From Caldilineaceae bacterium (GTDB lineage: Bacteria; Chloroflexota; Anaerolineae; Caldilineales; Caldilineaceae), in assembly GCA_026645575.1 (NCBI GenBank), contig JAPKMW010000037.1, positions 27,622 to 91,621 on the forward strand: a DNA stretch of 64,000 nt, in the 5' to 3' direction. Numbering within the stretch: the stretch's first letter is position 1; every line of letters starts with the position of its first letter. A program made the translations under genes and the position numbers. This document shows positions 19,607-28,859 of the stretch, one piece after another. A model generated the notes under the pieces. It made no database searches. It was not told the DNA's origin and saw only the letters and a list, made by a program, of their open reading frames with translations.

Positions 19607-20746
19607 ACCTGAGTTCGGGGTTAGCCAAAGACCTCCGCGCCCGAGGGGCACCCGTGGGCAGAGAATCCGCGTTAGCCGCCGCTTCGTGTACCCACCGCCC
19701 GGAGGTCTTTGGCGGGTATACCCACGAAACGTCGAATGCACGTTAATAACCTGAGTTCGGAGTAAAAAAGGAGACAAACACCTCCGTGCGTTGGTAAAAT
19801 ACGAGTGACGAAATCGTTAGACCAAAGCAAGAAAGGTGTTCTCCATGAGTTTACTCGAAATGTTCTATAATGTCGATACCTTTTGTGTGCAAATGCCAAA
19901 ACAAGCGGAAAGTCATCAAATCGGTAGCGGGAAACGTGGCCCCCAAGCCGGGTTATGCCTGAGTGAAATCATGACGATTCTGATCCACTTTCATCAATCG
20001 CACTACCGCGACTTTAAAGCGTATTACACCGACCATGTTTGTGAACACTTGCGGGACGAGTTTCCTGGTTTGGTCAGTTACACGCGCTTTGTCGAGTTGA
20101 TCCCCAGTGCATTAGCCCCCATGACCCTTTATTTGCTCTCCCGCCTGGGCCAAACGCGGGGGATCGCCTTCATCGACTCGACGCCGATCCCCGTCTGTCA
20201 TAACAAACGGATTTTCCATCACAAAGTCTTTGATGGTTTAGCCGCCCGCGGCAAGAGTTCCCTTGGCTACTTTTGGGGCTTCAAACTCCACCTGGTCGTC
20301 AATGATCAAGGCGAATTATTGTCCTTTGTACTCTCCCCAGGCAATGTGGATGACCGTAAACCCGTACCCACGTTGACGAAACGGCTGTGGGGCAAACTCT
20401 TTGGCGATAGAGGCTACATTTCTCAACCGCTCTTTGAGCAACTCTTTGACCAAGGCATTCAGCTTATTACCATGCCCAAGAAAAAGAAGAAGACCCCGGA
20501 GACCCGCCTCCTACCGCTTCTCGATAAGGTGCTGGCTCGCAAACGGTCGATCATCGAAACGATTAACGACCAACTCAAAAATGTCGCCCAAATTGCCCAT
20601 ACCCGTCACCGCAGTCCAACCAATTTCCTGGTCAATCTCATTGGTGGCTTACTGGCTTATACCTTTCAGCCCAAAAAGCCGGCTTTGCACTTTCAACATG
20701 ACGAGTTAGCTCTCCTCCCCTCTCTCGTTTAATTCCGAACTCAGGT
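19607..20746 (+). mobile_element. IS982-family insertion sequence with a duplicated left end
   Basis: The right end reads CCGAACTCAGGT, finishing at 20746. Two left ends match it: ACCTGAGTTCGG at 19607 and again at 19749. TAGTA flanks the outer left end (19602-19606) and the right end (20747-20751), the expected target-site duplication. The inner left end is flanked by TAATA, one mismatch away. Between the two left ends, 142 bases hold a 13-bp hairpin (CCAAAGACCTCCG at 19625, complement at 19710) like the genome's other intergenic hairpins. The single transposase gene looks intact. Confidence 0.85.
19845..20732 (+). CDS. IS982-family transposase
   Basis: A 295-residue DDE transposase that appears complete. 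Acidic catalytic positions are visible in IAFIDSTPIPV, LFGDRGYIS and KRSIIETIND. The IS982-type segment SLGYFWGFKLHLVVND is also present. The ATG at 19845 with AAGG upstream is preferred; a GTG at 19836 is in frame. It is bounded by the element's inverted repeats, so the copy may still be active. Confidence 0.93.
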   Translation: MSLLEMFYNVDTFCVQMPKQAESHQIGSGKRGPQAGLCLSEIMTILIHFHQSHYRDFKAYYTDHVCEHLRDEFPGLVSYTRFVELIPSALAPMTLYLLSRLGQTRGIAFIDSTPIPVCHNKRIFHHKVFDGLAARGKSSLGYFWGFKLHLVVNDQGELLSFVLSPGNVDDRKPVPTLTKRLWGKLFGDRGYISQPLFEQLFDQGIQLITMPKKKKKTPETRLLPLLDKVLARKRSIIETINDQLKNVAQIAHTRHRSPTNFLVNLIGGLLAYTFQPKKPALHFQHDELALLPSLV

Positions 20747-20846
20747 TAGTAGAATGATAAACAATGAAAAAGCAAAAGCTTGCGCATAGATATACGCCCA
20801 CGACGGCAACAGATCAAGGGCCAAGAGTGTACCATTGAATGGTACA

Positions 20847-21027
20847 GGGATACAGACACGGATGTAGGGAACATGGAGCGACGTTATGCCTTGTGCGATC
20901 ATCGGGGTACAGACGCGGATGTAGGCAACGCCGATCATCGCTCTATGCTGTACGATGGGCGTTCCTTGCATCCGCGTCTGTATCACTTCTGGACAATCTG
21001 CGTTGCCTACATCCGCGTCTGTATCCC
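20847..21027. repeat. Four-unit inverted repeat array
   Basis: Two direct units (GGGATACAGACACGGATGTA at 20847 and a close copy at 20905) are followed by two inverted units (from 20961 and from 21002). The outer and inner pairs can form two nested 24-26-bp stems. The array fills most of the space between the IS element and the next gene. The segment 20752-20846 shows nothing else. Confidence 0.8.
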
Positions 21028-21030
21028 TTC

Positions 21031-21825
21031 TTACTGATGAATCAGCGGCAAGTAATATTCATCTGGGATCTGGGCGCGGTTCAACGGTCCGCGGTAGACA
21101 ATAAAGACCCACTCGGCATGAGCCAACTCTTCGAGCGGATCTGCATAACCGGTGGCGGGGCGGTAGAGGAAAGCATGGGTTGCAAAGGGCTGTTGGGCTA
21201 GATCGTGAAGCAGATTCAAATTGGCAATGGTGGACCAGGCGGCTTCGGCAGTAATGGTCATCCATTCAGTCTGGGCAACCGTTGCCAAGGCGGCGGGGGG
21301 CGGAACAGCAGTGGGGAGGCGGGTTAAAGCCGCAACCGGCAACGGCTGGCGGGGGAAAGGGCGCACGCCCTGTCCCATCCAGAGCGATTCACCGGCAAAG
21401 ATCGGTTGGCCCAGACAAGGGGTTAAAAGTGCCTGTGCCGTAAAGTCGCCAAGATGGATCGACCAGGCGAACAAGGCGTCGAACCAAGTCGTTGTTTCGG
21501 GCAAGCGACTGCCCGCTTGCAAAGCGAACGCCAAATATTCGCCGGTCAGCGTATTGCTAATAGCGGCACGTGCATTCAACCTGAGGGTGGTGGCAGGAAG
21601 TGCAGTTTGGCAAGGCGGCTCCTGCAAAAAATAGGCTTCTTTGACGCCACTCCCGGCATAATCCACAATAAAAAGCGCCAGGTTATTCTGGTTGGGGTCA
21701 ATGTTCCAGGCCGGCGTTGGCGCCGGCGGCACCGTTTGGGCGTGGGCGGCAGCCACCCAGCGGTTATCGGCGGCTTGTCCCGCCAGCCATAAGAGAGCGA
21801 TAACGGTGAGTAGGAAAATTCGCAT
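21031..21825 (-). CDS. Secreted protein of unknown function ending YYLPLIHQ
   Basis: A 264-residue protein with a cleavable signal peptide (MRIFLLTVIALLWLAG, with a likely AHA-Q cleavage near residue 30) and a soluble extracytoplasmic body. No family is recognised. The last eight residues, YYLPLIHQ, match the terminal FLPV/FLPL pattern of the two other secreted proteins in this window (22750-26691 and 32182-33798), which hints at a shared sorting or anchoring tail. The gene lies 30 bases upstream of a second gene on the same strand in reverse order. Confidence 0.75.
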   Translation of the reverse strand: MRIFLLTVIALLWLAGQAADNRWVAAAHAQTVPPAPTPAWNIDPNQNNLALFIVDYAGSGVKEAYFLQEPPCQTALPATTLRLNARAAISNTLTGEYLAFALQAGSRLPETTTWFDALFAWSIHLGDFTAQALLTPCLGQPIFAGESLWMGQGVRPFPRQPLPVAALTRLPTAVPPPAALATVAQTEWMTITAEAAWSTIANLNLLHDLAQQPFATHAFLYRPATGYADPLEELAHAEWVFIVYRGPLNRAQIPDEYYLPLIHQ

Positions 21826-21855
21826 AAGGAGCTATCGGGTGAACTTCACGGCTCG

Positions 21856-22395
21856 CTAGACTGGTTTGTTGGCTATGGTGCGTAATGCCCCATAGCCAGG
21901 GTAGGCTGGTAGCCGTCGTCCCCGCTTGCTGTTCGGTTGATGGGTAGTTGTCACAGCGGGCAGGGCACGATCGCCATTAGTGAAATCATCGCGCCGAGGA
22001 GCGCTAGTCAGCAGATTCTCGATGAGGGGAATTAGTTGGTGCATAAAGTAGGCCGACTGACGCTCTAAGCGCACCAGCGGAAGCCCAACTTCTGCACAGA
22101 GTTGGGCGATTCGCTCCGAACAATCGCTCTGACTGGCGCGCAGCGCACTATCAGCGAAGAGGATGATCGCCAACGGACGCATCGAATCGCGCTCACACAG
22201 CACAAAATCGACGCGCTGATTCGCCAGTGTTCCCCACTCGCTCTCGGTAGAATGATAAACGGGTGCGGTGAAAAGATCACCCAGATTGATTTTAGTAAAG
22301 AGAAGCGCCCGTTGGCAAAGGACGCCACTGAGCGCACGGTAGAGTGATTGCTCAATCGGGTCTAACATACTTTCGCGAATGGTATATGAGTGCAT
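21856..22395 (-). CDS. DUF2726-like protein
   Basis: A 179-residue protein. About residues 10-130 resemble the DUF2726 fold, a nuclease-like alpha/beta domain: EQSLYRALSGVLCQRALLFTKINLGDLF, then QRVDFVLCERDSMRPLAIIL, then VGLPLVRLERQ. DUF2726 proteins carry a D-x-V/C-pattern like restriction-endonuclease folds, but nuclease activity is untested. The C-terminus is basic and disordered. Starts at 22395 (AGGAAA upstream) and 22368 are both possible. It is probably co-transcribed with the secreted gene downstream. Confidence 0.7.
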   Translation of the reverse strand: MHSYTIRESMLDPIEQSLYRALSGVLCQRALLFTKINLGDLFTAPVYHSTESEWGTLANQRVDFVLCERDSMRPLAIILFADSALRASQSDCSERIAQLCAEVGLPLVRLERQSAYFMHQLIPLIENLLTSAPRRDDFTNGDRALPAVTTTHQPNSKRGRRLPAYPGYGALRTIANKPV

Positions 22396-22442
22396 TCTGC
22401 ATTTCCTATAGTGATAAGAAGGATAGTGGGTAACTATTCAGC

Positions 22443-22483
22443 CCGCCCCTAGCCACACCCCGAAGGGGTGTGGCTAGGGGCGG
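22443..22483. repeat. 19-bp perfect inverted repeat
   Basis: CCGCCCCTAGCCACACCCC at 22443 with its exact complement at 22465, three-base loop. The flanking arm 22430-22459 is also related, in opposite orientation, to 63244-63274. The remaining space 22396-22749 otherwise holds only the putative promoter at 22637. Confidence 0.8.
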
Positions 22484-22636
22484 AGTAGTTATGATACTTG
22501 TTCAGTGACGCTCTGCGATACTTATACTATCCTTGTAAGTTGTTATTAATCTAGTAGTAGAGTAACATACAAATGCTAATACGAGAACCGCCATTTGGCG
22601 TATCTATCGCTGTTCGGGTGAGCCATTAGGCAATTT

Positions 22637-22664
22637 TTGTAATCAGTCAAAAGTCTTGTATGAT
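22637..22664 (+). promoter_or_regulatory. Putative sigma-70 promoter for the SdrD-B-repeat gene
   Basis: TTGTAA at 22637 and TATGAT at 22659, separated by 16 bases, in an AT-rich stretch that contrasts with the G+C-rich neighbourhood. A start of transcription near 22671 would leave a leader of about 80 bases. Confidence 0.4.
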
Positions 22665-22749
22665 ATGCAGGCAATAATATTTTCCATATAACCTGACTAT
22701 ATTTTAATCTGATTTAATCTTCATCCTCAGATCGTATCAGGAGCCATCT

Positions 22750-25700
22750 ATGCATCGAAGAGAGCCATTCATTGCCGCCCTACCATCGCACGTTGTTCCC
22801 GCGTTTCGTGTACCCGTCCGTATGCGCACGGTTCAGCAAGTTCGTACTCTGTCGCATTGTTGCAAACTCATGACCAACGCACTTTTGTTCGCATTTGTGT
22901 GCCAACTTGTGACCATCTACAGCGGCGCCTCCCCCATTGTCCAGGCTGCGGCCTGTACCGGCAGCAGCATTACCGGTGTGGTCTTTCGTGATTACAATGC
23001 CAATGGCGTACAAGATAACGGCGCCGGCGGTATCACCGAGCCGGGCCTAGGCGGCATTGTCGTTACTGCCTATGATGCCAATGGTACAGTCGCTTCCTGT
23101 GAATCAACCGCCACCGGCGCCTATGGCATTGATCCTGTTGGCGCCTTTCCCGTGCGCTTGGAATTCACCCTGCCGGCAGATGGTTCACTTAACTTCCTCA
23201 AGCCCGGCGCCGTTGGCAGCAATGGCCGCTCGACCGTGACCTTTGTCAATGCGTCTACGGCTAATCTCAACACCGGTTTTGCCGCCCCCGCTGACTTCTG
23301 TGGCGCGACGCCCTCACCTGATCTGGCAACCTCGTGCTTTGTCTTTGGTGAACAGAATGACAACCCCAATGGCGTCAACAAAGACAAAAGCGTTATGTTC
23401 GCTTTTCCCTATGGCGCCGGCAGTACTAACCCAGAGGATGCGCCGGCCGTCCGCACCCCGCTACCCACCGTGCGTGCTGTTGCCAAACAGATCGGCAGCG
23501 TTTGGGGGCTGGCTTGGAATCCACAAAGCCAAACCCTCTATGCCGCCGCCTTTATGAAACGTCATGCTGGCTTTGGGCCGGGTGGGCCGGGCGCCATTTA
23601 TCAGATCACAGCCGGCGGCGCGGCGCTTTTCCATAACTTTGGCGCACTGGCCGGCGCTGATCCGCACCCCCAACCGGGGCAGACCTGCCTTTCGCCGGGG
23701 CATAATCCCAATAACAGCAACGACAACTGTTGGCTCAATGACACAAATTCCTTTGATCGCGTTGGCAAGGTTGGCTTTGGCGACCTTGACATTGCTGACG
23801 ATTTCAGCACGTTGTATACAGTGAATTTGGCCGACAAAACATTGCTGTCGATTCCGACTGCCAATCCGGCTGGTGCAGCAACCTTTACCCTGCCGACGCC
23901 AGCCAATTGTCCAGCGGTGGATGTGCGCCCCTTTGGGCTAGGCGTCAAGGATGGCAAGGTCTATGTCGGTATGGTTTGTTCGGCTGAATCGACCCAGAAT
24001 CGCGCCAATCTACGTGCGTATGTCTACACCTTTACCGGCGGCGCCTTTAGTGCAACGCCAGTTTTAGAGGCTGATCTAACCTACAATCGTGGTTCAGGCA
24101 ATTTGCAATGGCAATATTGGCTCAATCGCACCTCCTTCAACAGAAACGACGTTAACCAGGCGGGCGGCAAGTGGGCGCAACCTTCACTGGCTGATATTGT
24201 TTTTGATGGCAATGCCATGATTCTGGGGTTGCGCGACCGCAATGCTGATCAATTTGGCACCGTGGCCGGCGGCCCGGATCCGAGTGATCCCGCCAACTAC
24301 ACAGCCTTTTCTCGTGGCGATATTTTACGCGCCTGCGCCAATGGTAGCGGCGGCTGGCAACTGGAAAGCAATGGTTCCTGTGGCGGTGTGACCACTCCCG
24401 GCGCCGGTAATGGGCAAGGCCCCGGCGGTGGCGAGTACTATTATCGGGATCAGCAATTCATCCCTGCTCACAGCGAGACCACCCTCGGCGGTCATCTCCA
24501 GATCCCCGGTCTACCGGATGTGGTTTCATTGATCTACAACCCGATCGAAGGCGCGGCTAACGACGCACGCAGCGATGCAGGGGTCAAGTGGTATAACAAC
24601 CAAACCGGCGCTGTTACCCGTTCCTATCTACTCTATGATGGCAGCGGTGAAATTGCCTTTTTCGACAAAGCCAACGGTCTAGGTGATCTGGAAGCGCTCT
24701 GCCCGGCAGCGCCATTGGAAATCGGCAATCGCGTCTGGCGCGATGAGGATGGCGACGGCGTCCAAGACCCTGGCGAACCAGGGCTGGATGGGGTAACGGT
24801 GGAACTCTATCGCGATGGCGTCCTGGTCGGTACGACAACCACAGCCAATGGCGGTCAATATCTCTTCAATGACAGCAATGTCAATCTGAATGGCGCCGGC
24901 GGCATTGTGGCCGGTCTTTGCGGTCCGAACGGCGCCGCCGTCTATGAAGTGCGCATCCCCAATGTAACCGGCGGCACTCAGCAACCACCGCTGGCTGGGT
25001 TGACGCTCACCCAGGGCAACAACGGCGGCGTCACCAATGGCGACCTGCGCGACTCCAACGGCACGCTGGTCGGCACGGGGGCGGTCTACGCCATTCCTTG
25101 TAGCGATCTCTCCGCGCCGGGCTTCAACAATCACACCTACGATTTCGGCTTCACGCCGGCCCAGGCCGCAACCCACTCATTGGGCAACTATATCTGGATC
25201 GACGCTAATAATGACGGTTTGGTTACGGCCAATGAATTGCCTGTGCCCAATGGGGTGGTGGTTGAACTGTTAACCGCCGCCGGCACGCCAACCGGCCAAA
25301 CCACATCCACGGCCAGTGGCTTCTATCTCTTTAGCGGCCTGACAGCGGGCAGCTATCGCGTGCGCCTGGCCGCCAGTAACTTCCAACCCGGCGGCTTATT
25401 GGCCAGTTATACCAGCAGCACTGGCGCCGGCCAGGAAGCCAACCCCGACGCCAATGGCGATCAGAATGACAACGGCCTGGATAGCGGCGTGCCGGCCACC
25501 GACGGCATTGTGAGCAACGTCGTCACCCTGGGCAGCGATGAGCCGACCGGCGAGACCCCAACCGCCAACGGTGCGCCGGGCAACGATGGCGCCGGCACAG
25601 CAGACGCCAACAGTAATCTGACCGTGGACTTTGGTTTGGTGCCGCCCCCGGTTGAATTGGTCGCCATCGGCAACGTGGTCTTCCGCGATCTCAACAACAA

Positions 25701-26691
25701 CGGGCGCATTGACGGCAGCGAAAGCGGTATTAACGGCGTGCAAGTGGCGCTCTTCCCCGCCGGCGCCGACCCACTGACGACGGCGCCTATCGCCACGGCT
25801 ACCACCAGTGGTGGCGGCTTCTATCTCTTTGATAATTTGACGCCCGGCCAATACTTTGTCTACCTCACGCCTGGTAACTTCCAGAGCAACGGGGTGTTGG
25901 CGGGCTATCTCTCCTCCACCGGCAGCGGCGCAAGCGACAGCGACGACGACAATGTCGATGAGAATGGCATCGACGGCCCCGATCTGGCGACCAATGGTGT
26001 GCGCAGCATTGTCTATGATCTCCAACCCAACAGTGAACCGACCGGCGAGACCGGCGCCGGCGGCTATAGCGGCGCTCTTGACGATAACAATGTTAATCTG
26101 ACCGCCGACTTTGGCGTCTACATGCCACTCAGCCTGGGCAATCGTGTCTGGCGCGATGACGGTGTCGGTGGTGGCGTCATCAACAACGGTGTCTTGGATG
26201 GGGCTGAACAGGGCATTACCGGTGTGGTGGTCCGTCTGCTGGATAGCGCGGGTAATCCAGTGTTGGGCGCCAATGGTCAACCGTTGGTGACAACTACCGA
26301 TGCGCAGGGCTACTACTTCTTTAGCAACCTCTTGCCGGGCGCCTACATTGTGCTGATCGATGCCGGTAACTTTGCTGTTGGCGGACCACTCCATGATCTC
26401 AATAGCAGCGACCCGACCGAAAGCACGCCGGATAGTGATGGGGATATGAATGACAATGGGATCAATGTTCCCGATCCGGCAGCCACGGGCATTCGGAGCG
26501 GCGTGGTGACGCTGGCCTATAACACAGAACCAACCAACGAAACTGATCTCGGTCCCGTTGGGGCCGTTCAGGCGCCCAACACTAATAACTTGACGGTTGA
26601 CTTTGGTTTCTTCCGCACGCCGACTAATGAGGAAGAGGGACAGGAACCAACCGGTTTGCGTCGGCTCTTCCTGCCGGTAGCTGTTAAGTAG
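22750..26691 (+). CDS. Large secreted SdrD B-repeat protein
   Basis: A 1313-residue extracellular protein. A long N-terminal region ends in a signal segment (LLFAFVCQLVTIYSG, cleavage near VQAA). Then: one SdrD B-like domain (about 75-150, GVVFRDYNANGVQD), a large domain resembling a propeller-type scaffold (about 185-640, GSVWGLAWNPQSQTLYAA), and four further SdrD B domains (starting near GNRVWRDEDGDGVQD, GNYIWIDANNDGLV, GNVVFRDLNNNGRIDG and GNRVWRDDGVGGG). The D-x-N/D-x-D-G loops are calcium-binding in this family. It ends RRLFLPVAVK, the shared C-terminal motif. A strong AGGAG precedes ATG 22750. It is probably an adhesin or sheath/matrix protein; its partner is unknown. Confidence 0.9.
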   Translation: MHRREPFIAALPSHVVPAFRVPVRMRTVQQVRTLSHCCKLMTNALLFAFVCQLVTIYSGASPIVQAAACTGSSITGVVFRDYNANGVQDNGAGGITEPGLGGIVVTAYDANGTVASCESTATGAYGIDPVGAFPVRLEFTLPADGSLNFLKPGAVGSNGRSTVTFVNASTANLNTGFAAPADFCGATPSPDLATSCFVFGEQNDNPNGVNKDKSVMFAFPYGAGSTNPEDAPAVRTPLPTVRAVAKQIGSVWGLAWNPQSQTLYAAAFMKRHAGFGPGGPGAIYQITAGGAALFHNFGALAGADPHPQPGQTCLSPGHNPNNSNDNCWLNDTNSFDRVGKVGFGDLDIADDFSTLYTVNLADKTLLSIPTANPAGAATFTLPTPANCPAVDVRPFGLGVKDGKVYVGMVCSAESTQNRANLRAYVYTFTGGAFSATPVLEADLTYNRGSGNLQWQYWLNRTSFNRNDVNQAGGKWAQPSLADIVFDGNAMILGLRDRNADQFGTVAGGPDPSDPANYTAFSRGDILRACANGSGGWQLESNGSCGGVTTPGAGNGQGPGGGEYYYRDQQFIPAHSETTLGGHLQIPGLPDVVSLIYNPIEGAANDARSDAGVKWYNNQTGAVTRSYLLYDGSGEIAFFDKANGLGDLEALCPAAPLEIGNRVWRDEDGDGVQDPGEPGLDGVTVELYRDGVLVGTTTTANGGQYLFNDSNVNLNGAGGIVAGLCGPNGAAVYEVRIPNVTGGTQQPPLAGLTLTQGNNGGVTNGDLRDSNGTLVGTGAVYAIPCSDLSAPGFNNHTYDFGFTPAQAATHSLGNYIWIDANNDGLVTANELPVPNGVVVELLTAAGTPTGQTTSTASGFYLFSGLTAGSYRVRLAASNFQPGGLLASYTSSTGAGQEANPDANGDQNDNGLDSGVPATDGIVSNVVTLGSDEPTGETPTANGAPGNDGAGTADANSNLTVDFGLVPPPVELVAIGNVVFRDLNNNGRIDGSESGINGVQVALFPAGADPLTTAPIATATTSGGGFYLFDNLTPGQYFVYLTPGNFQSNGVLAGYLSSTGSGASDSDDDNVDENGIDGPDLATNGVRSIVYDLQPNSEPTGETGAGGYSGALDDNNVNLTADFGVYMPLSLGNRVWRDDGVGGGVINNGVLDGAEQGITGVVVRLLDSAGNPVLGANGQPLVTTTDAQGYYFFSNLLPGAYIVLIDAGNFAVGGPLHDLNSSDPTESTPDSDGDMNDNGINVPDPAATGIRSGVVTLAYNTEPTNETDLGPVGAVQAPNTNNLTVDFGFFRTPTNEEEGQEPTGLRRLFLPVAVK

Positions 26692-26710
26692 GCGGCCACT
26701 CATCACTTCT

Positions 26711-26769
26711 GCTCATGGCGAGTCCGTGCCTCGTCCTAGATTGCTGCGAGTCACGGACTCGCCATGAGC
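26711..26769. repeat. 23-bp inverted repeat, GTCCGTG core
   Basis: Arms GCTCATGGCGAGTCCGTG at 26711 and complement ending 26769, one mismatch, between convergent genes. Shares the GCGAGTCCGTG core with the hairpin at 12371. Confidence 0.8.
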
Positions 26770-26788
26770 GGGGAGTTGGTTCTAGATG

Positions 26789-27805
26789 CTACGCTGCGTA
26801 AACCGGCTTGCCCCCTTGCGCCGCCGACGCCTGGATCATATCCCACAAGCGCGCCATGCGCAGCCCCACTTCCGGCGGACAGGGGTTCGCCATTTCCCCG
26901 TTGCGCACACGCAGGAAGGTCTCCCACTGGCCCAAGGATGGCGGCACCGGTACAGGCGCCAGGTCATCCTCGCCGTTGCGTTGCAGTTCCAGCCGTTCGC
27001 CCCAGATGCCCGTGCGCAGAATGGCGTCGGTGCAGAAGAAGCGTACATCCGAATGGCAGGACTTAATGGCGTCGCCACAGGCGCTCAGGGTGACAAAGGC
27101 GCCGGCACGGGTGCGCGCCATCACCGAACCCAGAATATCGACCGGCGTCCCCCGGTTGTCCAGCCAGGCCGCCACCTCGACAAAATCATCGTTGACCAGA
27201 TCAGAGACGGTGTTCAACATGTGGGCGCCGGTGTCAAAGAGGAAGCCGCCGCCCGACATGGCCGGGTTCTGCCGCCAGGTGTTCAGCGTGCCTAATTTCC
27301 AACTTTGCCAGGCCACGGCATGAACATTCATAATGGCGCCCAACGAGCCGGAGTGTAACAACTCCGCCGCCTTGCGGATTTGCGGGGAAAGACTGCCGTT
27401 AAAGGAGACAACCAACAGCCGCCCCGTGCGGTCGCGGGTGGCGATCAGATCCACGGCCTCGGCGCCATTCATCACCATTGGCTTTTCCAACAGCACATCG
27501 ACGCCGGCTTCGAGACACGCCTTGGCCTGGCTGTGATGCAACACATGGGGCGTGATGATAAAAGCGGCGTCCAACTCGTCGCCGTGTTTTGCCAACAGCG
27601 TTTCCAGATCTGGCTCATTGGGCGGCGGCGTGATGCCAAACTCTTCCATCTTCTCACAAAAGAGTTCATACGCCTGACCGGAGGGTTCGCAGACCCAGGC
27701 GATTTCGGTGGTATCCTGCTGTTTGGCAATGCGCGTCGTATGGTGGCGCGCCATCCCCCCTGTGCCGACCATGACCAGACGGACACGGTTACTCTTGGTA
27801 CTCAT
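26789..27805 (-). CDS. Gfo/Idh/MocA-family oxidoreductase
   Basis: A 338-residue NAD(P)-dependent oxidoreductase. The Rossmann motif is [13 protein letters not shown] near residue 10, and the family segment [11 protein letters not shown] follows [20 protein letters not shown]. The C-terminal alpha/beta substrate domain includes [18 protein letters not shown], with the usual catalytic-region histidine. Such enzymes oxidise or reduce sugars, inositols or related cyclic alcohols. The substrate is not predictable here. The ATG has AAGGGAGAG upstream. The gene is convergent with the SdrD-B gene and divergent from maf. Confidence 0.92.
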   Translation of the reverse strand: MSTKSNRVRLVMVGTGGMARHHTTRIAKQQDTTEIAWVCEPSGQAYELFCEKMEEFGITPPPNEPDLETLLAKHGDELDAAFIITPHVLHHSQAKACLEAGVDVLLEKPMVMNGAEAVDLIATRDRTGRLLVVSFNGSLSPQIRKAAELLHSGSLGAIMNVHAVAWQSWKLGTLNTWRQNPAMSGGGFLFDTGAHMLNTVSDLVNDDFVEVAAWLDNRGTPVDILGSVMARTRAGAFVTLSACGDAIKSCHSDVRFFCTDAILRTGIWGERLELQRNGEDDLAPVPVPPSLGQWETFLRVRNGEMANPCPPEVGLRMARLWDMIQASAAQGGKPVYAA

Positions 27806-28188
27806 TGATAGCTCTCCCTTTGTCGGTAAGGCCGCGTCGAAATCAACGTGATACGTGTTGCGTGTTGCGTGAACTGCGCAGTCGAGAACATCCAGTTGAT
27901 TCGGGCGTTTGACCTTGGTTAGTTATGGTTACAAATGCGCATAGTGCCATAGGCGGGCGGCTTTGTCCAGTTAGGCGCAGCCGTTTTCGGTCGATTTGGG
28001 CGACTGTGCCGCCTGAGCTACCTCTGAATTTGATCGGAAGCGCGCTTCGCCTTACAATGGAAGGATGCAGAGGCGGTCGTCCGCAGTCGTGTGGTTGTAT
28101 AGTCGTGTAGTCTCTTATAAGGGCAAGCGCGTACTCCGGCGTCAGTCTACGGCAAATTTTTGCAGAGAATTGGTTAGAAATTATAAAC
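27806..28188. other. Divergent intergenic space
   Basis: No convincing gene. A single arm of the GTGATTCGTG repeat family sits at 27848-27876, 28 of 29 bases identical to one arm of the 8491-8577 hairpin. TTGCAG at 28160 and TATAAA at 28182 have promoter-like 16-base spacing, but would place transcription start at the maf start codon itself, so maf would be leaderless or start slightly downstream. Confidence 0.5.
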
Positions 28189-28854
28189 ATGGTGACGTCA
28201 AAAATCATATTAGCGTCCGGTAGTCCACGTCGGCAACAATTTTTACGGGAGTTGGGCCTGCCCTTTGTGGTTCAGGTTGCCAACATTGATGAGACGCCGC
28301 AGCCGGCAGAAGCGCCCATCGCGCTGGCATTGCGATTGGCGACCACGAAAGCAAAGGCGGTAGCCACCCGGTTGGACACCACGGAACATGACTATGTCAT
28401 CATCGCGGCAGACACCGTTGTGGCGCTAGGGCAAGAATTGCTGGGCAAACCGGTAGATGACGCCGATGCAACCCAGATGTTGACCGCCCTGCGCGACCGC
28501 CCCCACGAAGTCCACACCGGTGTCAGTGTGTTGCGCTGGCCGGATGGTGAACAGCAGAGTTGCGTCAATACGACCCAGGTGCAGATGCGCAATTATAGCG
28601 ACGCTGAGATCGCCGCCTATGTTGCCACCGGTGATCCGCTTGATAAAGCGGGCGGCTATGCCATCCAGCACCCCGACTTTGCCCCCGTCTGCGCCCTGAA
28701 TGGCTGTATGGCCGGCGTCATCGGCCTGCCGCTGGGTGATCTACGTACTTTGTTAAAAACTGTCGGCGTCGATGTGACCGCGGCGATCCCGCCGGTTTGT
28801 CGTCGCCAGACAGCGTTTGCGTGTTGTCAGGAATCAGATAAAGAGAAGGGGTAA
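28189..28854 (+). CDS. maf: Maf-family nucleotide pyrophosphatase
   Basis: A 221-residue Maf/YhdE-type protein. Features: [18 protein letters not shown] at the N-terminus, [22 protein letters not shown] and [11 protein letters not shown]. Family members hydrolyse dTTP/UTP or modified nucleotides to the monophosphate, which keeps non-canonical nucleotides out of DNA or RNA and slows septum formation in some bacteria. A C-terminal extension of about 15 residues goes beyond the usual end. The rsgA gene starts six bases later, so the two are co-transcribed. Confidence 0.94.
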   Translation: MVTSKIILASGSPRRQQFLRELGLPFVVQVANIDETPQPAEAPIALALRLATTKAKAVATRLDTTEHDYVIIAADTVVALGQELLGKPVDDADATQMLTALRDRPHEVHTGVSVLRWPDGEQQSCVNTTQVQMRNYSDAEIAAYVATGDPLDKAGGYAIQHPDFAPVCALNGCMAGVIGLPLGDLRTLLKTVGVDVTAAIPPVCRRQTAFACCQESDKEKG

Positions 28855-28859
28855 AGCCT

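Noticed and set aside
13430..20751. Composite transposon carrying the mrp operon
   Set aside because: Only one IS copy is present, beside the 3' end. No matching IS end was seen upstream of mrpA.
27843..28208. Minus-strand frame in the space upstream of maf
   Set aside because: It crosses the repeat arm at 27848, lacks a ribosome site and has no recognisable pattern.
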